Below, in pieces: positions 16,556-23,999 of a stretch of 55,908 nt of DNA. Every line of letters starts with the position of its first letter. Position 1 is the stretch's first letter. The position numbers were made by a program, and so were the translations under genes. Source of the stretch: Pseudomonadota bacterium. GTDB lineage: Bacteria > Desulfobacterota > Desulfobulbia > Desulfobulbales > SURF-16. The notes below the pieces were generated by a model. The model did not search any database, was not told the origin of the DNA, and was given only the letters and a program-made list of their open reading frames with translations. The stretch lies in the NCBI GenBank assembly GCA_018816555.1, contig JAHIVT010000098.1, positions 1-55,908 on the forward strand. The letters are read 5' to 3'.

Positions 16556-17125
16556 TTAAACGGCGTGACTTTCTGACAGCACTGAGACGAGTTTTTGCAA
16601 CAGTTGCGGAGCAGAACCTTTGGTGTCGAAAACCATCAGGGAATGGCCTGGCAGTTCGTCGGGGAACTCGAAACCCTCCTTCTGCCGCTTAAAAATCTCC
16701 CAGGTGCCGTCAGACACGGCCTGGGGGTTTCTGGCGCGCATTGCCAGGCGCCGCTCTGTTTCCTTATCATCACACTGGCACAGGATAAAAAAAAGAGCGG
16801 CCCCGCATTCGGCAGCACATTGCACCACCCGCTGCCGCTCACTCTGTTTGTGATAGGAACCGTCGAGCACCACGGACTGGTTACAGCTCAGCTCTCTTCT
16901 GGCATGATCAAGCAGTGCATCATAGGTCATTCGGGTGAATTCCGGGGTGTAGATGCCCTGGTTCAAGGGGCTCCCCTGGCGGGACTCGGGCGCCTTGCCG
17001 GCAAGTTCCTTGCGCACAACATCCGTGTTGAAATAGGGTAAGGAAAACTGCTTGGCCAGGCCCCCGGCCAGGGTGCTCTTGCCACTGGCAATCAGCCCCA
17101 TGAAGACAAAGAGGCTAGCCGGCAT
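16556..17125 (-). CDS. P-loop kinase (COG0645-type AAA domain)
   Basis: A 189-residue small-molecule kinase-like protein. The Walker A motif is GLIASGKST near the N-terminus, followed by FNTDVVRKELAG and VVLDGSYHKQSER, a layout shared with gluconate-kinase-like and zeta-toxin-like P-loop kinases. ATG 17125 is the likely start; it overlaps the end of the upstream phosphotransferase gene by 11 bp. In many proteobacteria the same two domains form a single protein annotated as bifunctional aminoglycoside phosphotransferase/ATP-binding protein, so here the fusion is split into two genes. The true substrate is not known; I do not infer antibiotic resistance. It is the last gene of the metK-sahH group. 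Confidence 0.8.
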   Translation of the reverse strand: MPASLFVFMGLIASGKSTLAGGLAKQFSLPYFNTDVVRKELAGKAPESRQGSPLNQGIYTPEFTRMTYDALLDHARRELSCNQSVVLDGSYHKQSERQRVVQCAAECGAALFFILCQCDDKETERRLAMRARNPQAVSDGTWEIFKRQKEGFEFPDELPGHSLMVFDTKGSAPQLLQKLVSVLSESHAV

Positions 17126-18113
17126 ATTTCTCGGCAAGCAGAAAATATTTTTCCGCCTGGGCCAGGGACTTGCTGCGGGTTATCTCGTCCACTTCGGGCG
17201 CATGGGCGGTAAACAGGCCGATCTTGCCGCGCACGTAAGCCCGGTAACATTTGTAAAAGGACAAAACGGCAAGCAGCCCCGCGTCCCCGCTGGCCGTCAC
17301 AAAACGATCAATGAAGAAGCCGGAAAGTTCCTGCAGGCCATGGAAGTCGAGATCCATGGCAAGGAAGGCCACATCGCTTGCCACATCACAGTAACGGAAG
17401 CGTTCATTGAACTCGATGCAGTCAAAGATATAGACCTTATCGGCCAGACAGATATTGGCCGAATAAAGATCGCCATGGCAGTCTTTCACCCGGTTTGCAC
17501 TGCGCTCCAGAAAAAGGGATTCATTGTGCAGAAAGGTGCGGGCATAGCTGCTGATGGTATCAAACTGACTCTGGTGCAGCGCCCCCTTGCCGATAAAACC
17601 CCTGGTCTGGTCAAAATTTTCCAGCACATTGACGCCCACGGCCTGGGCCGTGCCGAAGCCGGCGATCTCTCCTCCGCCAGCTGCCCGTTCATAAAACGGC
17701 ACCAGTGTGTCGACGATGTCGTTGATATGGGACTTGCTCAGCTCTCCCCTTTCAATCACCCGCCCCATCATCCGTTCCTGGGGCATCATCATCATCTTGA
17801 CGCCATACTCCACAGCTTCGCCGGAACCGCCGAGAGTAAAACCTGCTCCCTGCCTGCAGACGGGAAAAACATCAAGGTAGATGTCCGGGCAGAGGCGGCG
17901 GTTTAAGAGCAGTTCCTGCTGGCAGAAATGATGACGTTTGTCCAGGGTGGTGAAATCCAGAAAGCCGAAATTAACCGGCTTCTTGAATTTATAAACGAAA
18001 TCCCCGGCCAGCAGGACATAGGAGATATGGGTCTGCACCAGCTCAACCCTGTCCACCGGATGATCATAGTGAGCAGGGTCGAGAAACCAGGTAATGAAAT
18101 AAGGCAGGGACAT
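17115..18113 (-). CDS. aminoglycoside-phosphotransferase-like protein (COG2187)
   Basis: A 332-residue protein of the kinase-like fold. The N-terminal part has VQTHISYVLLAGDFVYKFKK, where the Lys residues fit nucleotide binding. The catalytic loop is CHGDLYSANICL and the metal-binding segment is YIFDCIEFNE. It starts 12 bp after sahH and overlaps the P-loop kinase gene by 11 bp, so all are probably on one transcript from metK. The family is often fused to the P-loop kinase found next door. Its substrate is unknown; the SAM-cycle context might point to a nucleoside or sugar derived from S-adenosyl metabolism, but this is a guess. Confidence 0.82.
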   Translation of the reverse strand: MSLPYFITWFLDPAHYDHPVDRVELVQTHISYVLLAGDFVYKFKKPVNFGFLDFTTLDKRHHFCQQELLLNRRLCPDIYLDVFPVCRQGAGFTLGGSGEAVEYGVKMMMMPQERMMGRVIERGELSKSHINDIVDTLVPFYERAAGGGEIAGFGTAQAVGVNVLENFDQTRGFIGKGALHQSQFDTISSYARTFLHNESLFLERSANRVKDCHGDLYSANICLADKVYIFDCIEFNERFRYCDVASDVAFLAMDLDFHGLQELSGFFIDRFVTASGDAGLLAVLSFYKCYRAYVRGKIGLFTAHAPEVDEITRSKSLAQAEKYFLLAEKYAG

Positions 18114-18125
18114 CAGGCGTTCACC

Positions 18126-19421
18126 TTAGTAGCGGTAATATTCAGGCTTGTACGGACCGTCCACCGGCACACCGATATAATCGGCCTGTTCTTTGGTCAG
18201 GGTGGTGAGATGGACGCCGATTTTCTGCAGATGCAGCCGCGCCACCTTTTCATCGAGATGCTTGGGGAGAAAATAAACTTTTCTCTCCATCTCATCGCTG
18301 TGTTTCCACAGTTCGATCTGGGCCATCACCTGATTGGTGAAGGAATTACTCATAACGAAACTGGGGTGGCCGGTGGCGCAGCCGAGATTCACCAAGCGGC
18401 CCTCGGCCAGGACAATGATCCGCTTGCCATCAGGGAAGATGACATGATCAACCTGGGGTTTGATATTCTCCCAGGTCAGATTTCGGATGGAGGCGATATC
18501 AATTTCGCTGTCAAAATGACCGATATTGCAGACAATCGCCTGATCCTTCATGACATCCATATGGGCCCGGTTAATGACTCTGAGATTGCCGGTGCAGGTG
18601 ACAAAGATCTCGCCCAGAGGGGCTGCCTCTTCCATGGTGACAACCCGATAGCCTTCCATGGCAGCCTGCAGGGCGCAGATGGGATCGATCTCGGTGATCA
18701 GCACCGTGGCACCCATGCCCCGCAGGGCCTGGGCACAGCCCTTGCCGACATCGCCGTAACCGCAAACCACCGCGGTTTTTCCGGCAACCATAACATCGGT
18801 TCCCCGTTTGATGCCGTCAATCAGGGATTCGCGGCAGCCGTAGAGATTATCGAACTTGGATTTGGTCACGGAATCATTGACATTGAATGCCGGGGCAAGC
18901 AATTTGCCGTCCCGCATCATCTCATTGAGCCGGTGCACACCGGTGGTCGTCTCCTCACTGATGCCCTTCACATCCTTCATCAATTCAGGATACTTCTCAT
19001 GCATGATCTGGGTGAGATCGCCGCCGTCGTCCAGAATCAGATTCGGCCGCCAGTTATCCGGCCCGAAGATGGTCTGGTCAATACACCACCAGAACTCCTC
19101 CTCGGTTTCACCCTTCCAGGCAAAAACCGGAATGCCGGCGGCAGCCATGGCCGATGCGGCATGATCCTGGGTGGAGAAAATGTTACACGATGACCAGCGC
19201 ACCTCGGCACCAAGTTCCACCAGAGTTTCCATCAGCACCGCCGTCTGGATGGTCATATGCAGACAACCGGCGATTCGTGCGCCTTTCAGTGGTTTCTGGC
19301 CGGCATACTCTTTACGCACCGCCATCAGACCCGGCATTTCCGTTTCCGCAATGGCGACCTCCTTGCGGCCCCATCCGGCAAGACCCATATCCGCTACTTT
19401 ATAATCAGTAAATTCACTCAT
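18126..19421 (-). CDS. ahcY: adenosylhomocysteinase
   Basis: S-adenosylhomocysteine hydrolase (also called sahH), 431 residues. It splits S-adenosylhomocysteine, the by-product of methylation, into adenosine and homocysteine in the cytoplasm. Seen in sequence: the N-terminal [16 protein letters not shown] and [12 protein letters not shown], the active-site [14 protein letters not shown], the NAD-binding loop [13 protein letters not shown], and the conserved C-terminus KPEYYRY. The ATG overlaps the stop of metK by one base (TAATG), so the two are translationally coupled. This places SAM synthesis and SAH removal in one operon. No SAH riboswitch is visible upstream of the pair. Confidence 0.97.
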   Translation of the reverse strand: MSEFTDYKVADMGLAGWGRKEVAIAETEMPGLMAVRKEYAGQKPLKGARIAGCLHMTIQTAVLMETLVELGAEVRWSSCNIFSTQDHAASAMAAAGIPVFAWKGETEEEFWWCIDQTIFGPDNWRPNLILDDGGDLTQIMHEKYPELMKDVKGISEETTTGVHRLNEMMRDGKLLAPAFNVNDSVTKSKFDNLYGCRESLIDGIKRGTDVMVAGKTAVVCGYGDVGKGCAQALRGMGATVLITEIDPICALQAAMEGYRVVTMEEAAPLGEIFVTCTGNLRVINRAHMDVMKDQAIVCNIGHFDSEIDIASIRNLTWENIKPQVDHVIFPDGKRIIVLAEGRLVNLGCATGHPSFVMSNSFTNQVMAQIELWKHSDEMERKVYFLPKHLDEKVARLHLQKIGVHLTTLTKEQADYIGVPVDGPYKPEYYRY

Positions 19422-20599
19422 TATTTATTTCCTTTAATACCGGCAGCATCCCGCAGGATTTCTGCCTTGTCGGTTTTTTCCCAGGTAAATTCGCTGCGTT
19501 CCCGGCCGAAATGACCGTATGCCGCCGTCTTCTTATAGATTGGCCGCAACAGATCAAGATGCTGAATAATCGCCTTGGGCCGCAGATCAAAATGGGCCAT
19601 GACCAGTTCCCTGATCTTCTCATTGCTGATCTTTCCGGTGCCGAAGGTATTGATATTGATGGATACCGGTTGGGAAATACCTATGGCATAGGCCACCTGC
19701 ACCTCAACCTCGGTGGCGAGACCTGCGGCTACGATATTTTTGGCAACATAACGCCCCATATAGCATGAGGAACGGTCAACCTTGGAAGGATCCTTGCCGG
19801 AGAAGGCTCCACCGCCATGTGATCCCCTGCCGCCATAGGTGTCGACAATGATTTTGCGGCCGGTGACTCCGCAGTCGCCCACAGGTCCGCCGATAACAAA
19901 TCGGCCGGTGGGATTGATGAAAAATTTGGTATTTTTGTCAATCATGTTCGGGGGCAGCACCGGCTTGATGATCTCCTCCATCACTCCTTCTTTCAGATCC
20001 TCATAATCAACAATGGCATTATGCTGGGTGGAGAGGACAACTGCCTCAATTCTCTTGGGACAGTTATCCTCATATTCAATGGTCACCTGACTCTTCGCGT
20101 CGGGACGGAGCCAGGGAAGACGGCCGCTTTTGCGTACCTCAGCTTGTCGCTTCATCAACCGATGGGCATAGGTGATGGGCATGGGCATCAACACCTTGGT
20201 CTCTGAACAGGCATAGCCGAACATGAGGCCCTGATCACCGGCGCCCTGGTCAAGATCAAGCCCTGATCCTTCGTTGACGCCTATGGCAATATCGGGAGAC
20301 TGTTTATCGATACTGGTCAAAACGGCACAGGACTGGGAATCAAAACCCATCTCCGAAGAATTGTAGCCGATTTCCTTGACCGTATCTCTGACAATCTGTG
20401 GCATATCAACCCAGGCTGTGGTGGTTATCTCTCCTGCGATGATCACCATACCAGTGGTAACCAAGGTTTCACAGGCAACCCTGGCAAATTTATCCTTTGC
20501 CAGAATGCCGTCAAGAACAGCATCAGAAATCTGATCTGCTACCTTATCAGGATGACCTTCAGAAACAGACTCCGAGGTAAAAAGATAGTTTGTTGACAT
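19421..20599 (-). CDS. metK: S-adenosylmethionine synthase
   Basis: Methionine adenosyltransferase, 392 residues, which makes SAM from methionine and ATP. Hallmarks are [20 protein letters not shown] at the N-terminus, the [12 protein letters not shown] loop and the Gly-rich [17 protein letters not shown] use ATG 20599, with GGGGAG five to ten bases upstream, rather than the longer frame to 20650, because the family begins with this short N-terminus. It is the first gene of the metK-sahH-phosphotransferase-kinase run on the minus strand. The spacer upstream has palindromes but no recognised SAM riboswitch. Confidence 0.97.
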   Translation of the reverse strand: MSTNYLFTSESVSEGHPDKVADQISDAVLDGILAKDKFARVACETLVTTGMVIIAGEITTTAWVDMPQIVRDTVKEIGYNSSEMGFDSQSCAVLTSIDKQSPDIAIGVNEGSGLDLDQGAGDQGLMFGYACSETKVLMPMPITYAHRLMKRQAEVRKSGRLPWLRPDAKSQVTIEYEDNCPKRIEAVVLSTQHNAIVDYEDLKEGVMEEIIKPVLPPNMIDKNTKFFINPTGRFVIGGPVGDCGVTGRKIIVDTYGGRGSHGGGAFSGKDPSKVDRSSCYMGRYVAKNIVAAGLATEVEVQVAYAIGISQPVSININTFGTGKISNEKIRELVMAHFDLRPKAIIQHLDLLRPIYKKTAAYGHFGRERSEFTWEKTDKAEILRDAAGIKGNK

Positions 20600-20892
20600 A
20601 TTTCTCCCCTGAAAAACAAATAAAATAATGAAAAAATTAACTGGAAACAACTTTCCAAACTACCCGTTTCCGCAGGCCTGCGCAAGTTTTTTCATGGTAT
20701 CAAAAGGCTCCAGTCGAATTCAAACAAATAAAACAAAGCACAAATAACCGTAAACTGTCAACTTTATGCTTAATTTCCCGGTATATATAATGCTTCGTTC
20801 TGAATGGCTGTAAATGGGTGGTAATCAGAAAACATATTGTCCACCTTGAAGTTACAATTAACCCAATGGATGCGTAAGGATAAACTGCGCCC

Positions 20893-20924
20893 ATTTCCGT
20901 ATATCCGGAAATATTTCCGCATAT
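20893..20924. repeat. overlapping palindromes with 20-bp period
   Basis: ATTTCCGTATAT (20893-20904) recurs 20 bp later as ATTTCCGCATAT (20913-20924). ATTTCCG and CGGAAAT (20906-20912) form an inverted repeat, and GGAAATATTTCC (20907-20918) is a perfect palindrome. The two-turn spacing fits a regulator operator upstream of metK, although which protein would bind is unknown. Confidence 0.45.
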
Positions 20925-21096
20925 ACGTAAAAATACCCACACAACTCCTTCAGTACGTATTTTCCCCCAAAAATACCGTTCTAATATCATGTTATTATAA
21001 CAAAAATGACTAACGAAGCAGCTCTTGCAGCGTATTTACAATTTTGACATATTTTTTTTAGCGGAAAAAAGAGTCCAGAACAGCAATCAGCAAAAT

Positions 21097-21113
21097 GCAC
21101 AATAAAATTGTGC
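21097..21113. repeat. 7-bp inverted repeat with AAA spacer
   Basis: GCACAAT, then AAA, then ATTGTGC, a perfect 17-bp interrupted palindrome. The same 7-AAA-7 build is found with another sequence at 21296-21312. Candidate operator or small hairpin. Confidence 0.45.
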
Positions 21114-21274
21114 TAAATGTGCTGTTGCGGCACAGAAGTGACACATGGCGATTCAACCGCAATGCCAAAATATCACAAGCAACCTTATTCAAAAATGACC
21201 TTGGCAAATTTCTCACTGAATATTATTTTTTATAAAAATAACAGCAGTTCATTGACCAATCCAGACCAATAACC

Positions 21275-21312
21275 CACCAGAAACTGTTTAGCTGTTCACC
21301 AGAAACTGGTGA
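21275..21312. repeat. direct repeats and palindrome CACCAGAAACTG
   Basis: CACCAGAAACTG occurs at 21275-21286 and again at 21297-21308, 22 bp apart. The second copy lies inside the perfect interrupted palindrome TCACCAG-AAA-CTGGTGA (21296-21312). Spacing of two helical turns fits a pair of regulator half-sites, one strong and one weak. Confidence 0.45.
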
Positions 21313-21777
21313 CTTGCAATTACAATATCCCCAACAACTACATATTGAAATTTCTTTCTCACTCACTATTTCTGCCGCTGAAGCCTACCCCATCAACAAC
21401 AAACGAATATCAGCCAGGATATTTTCGCCCACACCTTCGGCACTCTCCGACAAGGCCCTCCTCACCGACGTGAAGGATCCGCAAACACACAATCGAATAG
21501 CCATTCACCAAAATTCAAAATACAACTTATTGTATTTATTAGATTATTTTACAAAAAATTGATAAACCCATAACGCTTCCCTCAGTAATTTATTAAAACT
21601 TTCCGGCTATCCGTAAAATTACCTATCAAACCATCGCCATCTTCTCCCTGCATATAAAAAAAATGCTATTAAAACAATAGTTTATAAAGCATTTAAATAT
21701 TTTTTATTTTTATTTTATGTGGTGAATATTTTGCATAAGCAACTCAAAGAGTCGACCTACAAAAAAAATATTAAGAC

Positions 21778-21916
21778 TAGCACAAGTTGCATAATTTCCT
21801 TGTGCTATACACAGCACAACAAACCTGAAACAAAATATTCAGCTGCAGTTTATGAGGAATTTCCCTTAGAAGAGTAAGACCTTTTAAGAGAATAAATGAG
21901 GGAAGAGATAGCACAA
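21778..21916. promoter_or_regulatory. cluster of TAGCACAA / TTGTGCTA sites before the secreted-protein gene
   Basis: TAGCACAA at 21778-21785 is inverted as TTGTGCTA at 21800-21807, followed by CAGCACAA at 21812-21819 and TAGCACAA at 21909-21916, all within 200 bp of the ATG at 21974. GCACAA also forms the palindrome at 21097. Repetition of one 6-8-bp word in both orientations suggests a regulator-binding region, though no protein can be named. Confidence 0.35.
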
Positions 21917-21973
21917 ACATGGGCTGGCAGCAGCCCGCAAGAGAAAAATGAGGAATGAAAAAGGAGGAACGGT

Positions 21974-23761
21974 ATGAAACGCTCAATGTATGTCGCAGTA
22001 TTTGCATTATTCCTGGGCTGTTCGTCGCTAGCCTTGGCAGGGAACGGTTACATGGGTGGCCAGGGAACGACCACAGCTGGATCAGGATCGGGGTCGGGCA
22101 CTACAGATGAAGGCAGTACAGGTGGAGGAACCACCTCTGACGGGCCTCTGGGTGACAAAGGGTCTGACCAGGGTTCACTTTTTGGCGATCTCTACGTTAT
22201 TGACCGCTATCTGGGAGGTGAAACCAAACAAATTCCGTCAGTTGACTCGGCGGGGAACCCGGTGATGGTTATGGGGGATTGGATCGACGAGAACGGCAAT
22301 CCGGTCATCGACCCCACAACCGGAAATCCCTACCAGGTAGAACAGCAGGCCTGGTCCACAGCCACTGCCATTGGCGGTGAACCAAAACTGACCGAAGGTT
22401 TCGGCCGGTACACCATTGTCAATGAAGACACCGGTGTATACGAAATCAACCCACTCACCGGCGATATCTATTTTCCCGCCCCGTATCCGAGCCAATGCGT
22501 CCAGCCGGTGGCCGACGTTGTACGCTGGGGTGACATATCTTCTAAAACCAGCCTCCCGGCAAACCATCTCCCCCTGGTCATCGCCTATGACTCAACCTGG
22601 GAAAGGACTGAGTGCGAGGTGGCAAGCACTGTCTTTATCGCCAGTGGCGATTCCTGGGACGGGGTGACCTATTACTCTGATATTTACTATAATGATCTCG
22701 TCCAGGAGGTGGACTTCGGTCGTCTGAATCTGGGACGGGCACCTGATGCGGTTCTTGATCATGCCTTTGATGAAGCCGTCAGCAATATCAATAATGCCAA
22801 AAGCATATCCCTTGATGCCTCGGGTCGACTGCTGCTGACCACCGACATTTATGATGAATTCCTCACCAATCCTGACGGCACACCGGTATATATCGAAACC
22901 GTAACCAAGGCCATCGACTCGGCCCTGGAAAATCTTGCCATTTACATTAAACTCATGAAGGACGGTCACCTGATAACCCCGGCCGACGAACGTGGAGCCA
23001 TCGACCGCTCAATCCGCGGCGGCATTCCGCTGTGGAAACTGCTTGAACTTGAAGACGGTCCGTCAAAATCATTGCGGCCCACCATCGACATCGCCAAAAT
23101 GCAGGAGTTCGGGCTCGGCAATCTGGTCGATGCATCCAATCCCACCACCTACTGGACAACCCGGGATGCAGAGGGCAATCTGGTTGTATCACTTGAAACC
23201 TGTGAAGGGTGCGAGGAATCCTACGGAATTACGACCAAATCGGCAAACGACTTTCCAAGCGACGCTGATTTCCCCTTTGCCGCCACCTTTGTCGCCTCGG
23301 CAGCGGACAAATCCAGCAGTATGACCATGGATAAGGTTGTTTACATGAACTCCATACTGGGCATTAACCTGGTGGTCGGCTACAGCGAGTATGACGAAAA
23401 CGGCGACCCGACCCCCGGCGCCATCAGCTATGCCAAGAATCCGGTGTATTTCAACTATGGCACCCACCTGGGCCAGTACAACAGGCAGTCCACCTTTGGC
23501 AACCGTGGGAACATGACAGCTGAACCGGGGGGTGGCCACCAAGGCACCTATGACGGCACTGTCACGGTTCTGGTTGAAGATCCTGACACAGCCGGCACCT
23601 GGGTGCAACAAGACATGTCGATCTATGCCAACGTGTTCGGCGATGGAACCACCGGCCAGGATTTCACCGGCACCGACATCACCGGCTTTACCGCCATGTC
23701 TGATGATGATCTGCACACCATCGGCTATATCCACACCTATCAAATTCCCGGCCTGCGTTAA
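21974..23761 (+). CDS. secreted protein of unknown function
   Basis: A 595-residue protein with a strong ribosome binding site (AAAGGAGG) and a Sec signal peptide of about 22 residues ending SLALA. Cys16 in FLGCSS is not in a good lipobox, so I favour ordinary signal peptidase cleavage. The first 40 mature residues are a Gly/Ser/Thr-rich linker (for example GSGSGSGTTDEGSTGG). The rest is acidic and Asp/Gly/Pro-rich, with a possible metal or disulfide pair in CEGCEES and motifs such as DENGNPVIDPTTGNPY. I do not recognise a domain. A helical stretch (IDSALENLAIYIKLMKDGH) lies in the middle. It stands alone, with a long palindrome-rich leader and a hairpin after the stop. A role outside the cell is likely; the activity is unknown. 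Confidence 0.7.
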   Translation: MKRSMYVAVFALFLGCSSLALAGNGYMGGQGTTTAGSGSGSGTTDEGSTGGGTTSDGPLGDKGSDQGSLFGDLYVIDRYLGGETKQIPSVDSAGNPVMVMGDWIDENGNPVIDPTTGNPYQVEQQAWSTATAIGGEPKLTEGFGRYTIVNEDTGVYEINPLTGDIYFPAPYPSQCVQPVADVVRWGDISSKTSLPANHLPLVIAYDSTWERTECEVASTVFIASGDSWDGVTYYSDIYYNDLVQEVDFGRLNLGRAPDAVLDHAFDEAVSNINNAKSISLDASGRLLLTTDIYDEFLTNPDGTPVYIETVTKAIDSALENLAIYIKLMKDGHLITPADERGAIDRSIRGGIPLWKLLELEDGPSKSLRPTIDIAKMQEFGLGNLVDASNPTTYWTTRDAEGNLVVSLETCEGCEESYGITTKSANDFPSDADFPFAATFVASAADKSSSMTMDKVVYMNSILGINLVVGYSEYDENGDPTPGAISYAKNPVYFNYGTHLGQYNRQSTFGNRGNMTAEPGGGHQGTYDGTVTVLVEDPDTAGTWVQQDMSIYANVFGDGTTGQDFTGTDITGFTAMSDDDLHTIGYIHTYQIPGLR

Positions 23762-23782
23762 TCGCAAACCGGCCTGAAAAGC

Positions 23783-23819
23783 CTCCCTGCCCGTTGCCCT
23801 TTCGGCGGCAGGCAGGGAG
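23783..23819 (+). terminator. strong hairpin after the secreted-protein gene
   Basis: CTCCCTGCC at 23783-23791 pairs exactly with GGCAGGGAG at 23811-23819, with further pairing possible in the loop. It starts 22 bp after the stop. There is no U-run, so termination may be Rho-assisted. Confidence 0.5.
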
Positions 23820-23873
23820 CAACTCCCACTCCAGCCGCTCCGGACGACATCACCGGTGCCGGTTCATATTCCC

Positions 23874-23901
23874 TTGACAAGAAGAAAAAACTCAATACTA
23901 T
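23874..23901 (+). promoter_or_regulatory. candidate sigma-70 promoter of the GH57 gene
   Basis: TTGACA at 23874-23879 is a perfect -35 box, and TACTAT at 23896-23901 is a fair -10 box after a 16-bp spacer. The GH57 start codon is about 100 bp downstream. Confidence 0.5.
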
Positions 23902-23999
23902 ATTTATGAGTTATGAACGGACTGTCTTCCCCGCATGCAAGGAGATCGTCTGCACGCAATGCCAATCCGGCACTCTACCGTCCTGCCAAGGTGTGACCC

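Larger units (their letters stand above)
20600..21973. other. 1.37-kb AT-rich intergenic region between metK and a secreted-protein gene
   Basis: This divergent spacer holds no frame that I can defend; the small frames in it lack ribosome binding sites and family features. It is much more AT-rich than the genes on both sides and contains several perfect palindromes listed separately (20893-20924, 21097-21113, 21275-21312, 21778-21916). It should contain the promoters of metK (minus) and of the secreted-protein gene at 21974 (plus). A small RNA cannot be excluded. Confidence 0.6.

Noticed and set aside
16556-18113. Aminoglycoside resistance gene
   Set aside because: The fold is shared, but this family (COG2187) is widespread in housekeeping contexts and is not tied to resistance.
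17928-19193. Long open frame (421 codons) antisense to sahH
   Set aside because: sahH on the minus strand is certain. The antisense frame is a by-product of its codon use, with no family motifs.
20600-20720. SAM or SAH riboswitch before metK
   Set aside because: The leader lacks the conserved cores known to me for these riboswitches; only a GC-rich palindrome near 20670 is seen.
21314-21562. 82-codon open frame in the metK spacer
   Set aside because: No ribosome binding site, no signal or domain, and AT-rich composition unlike the genes around it.
21974-22060. Lipoprotein signal at Cys16 of the secreted protein
   Set aside because: The residues before the Cys (Phe-Leu-Gly) do not fit the lipobox well, and a better ordinary cleavage site follows.
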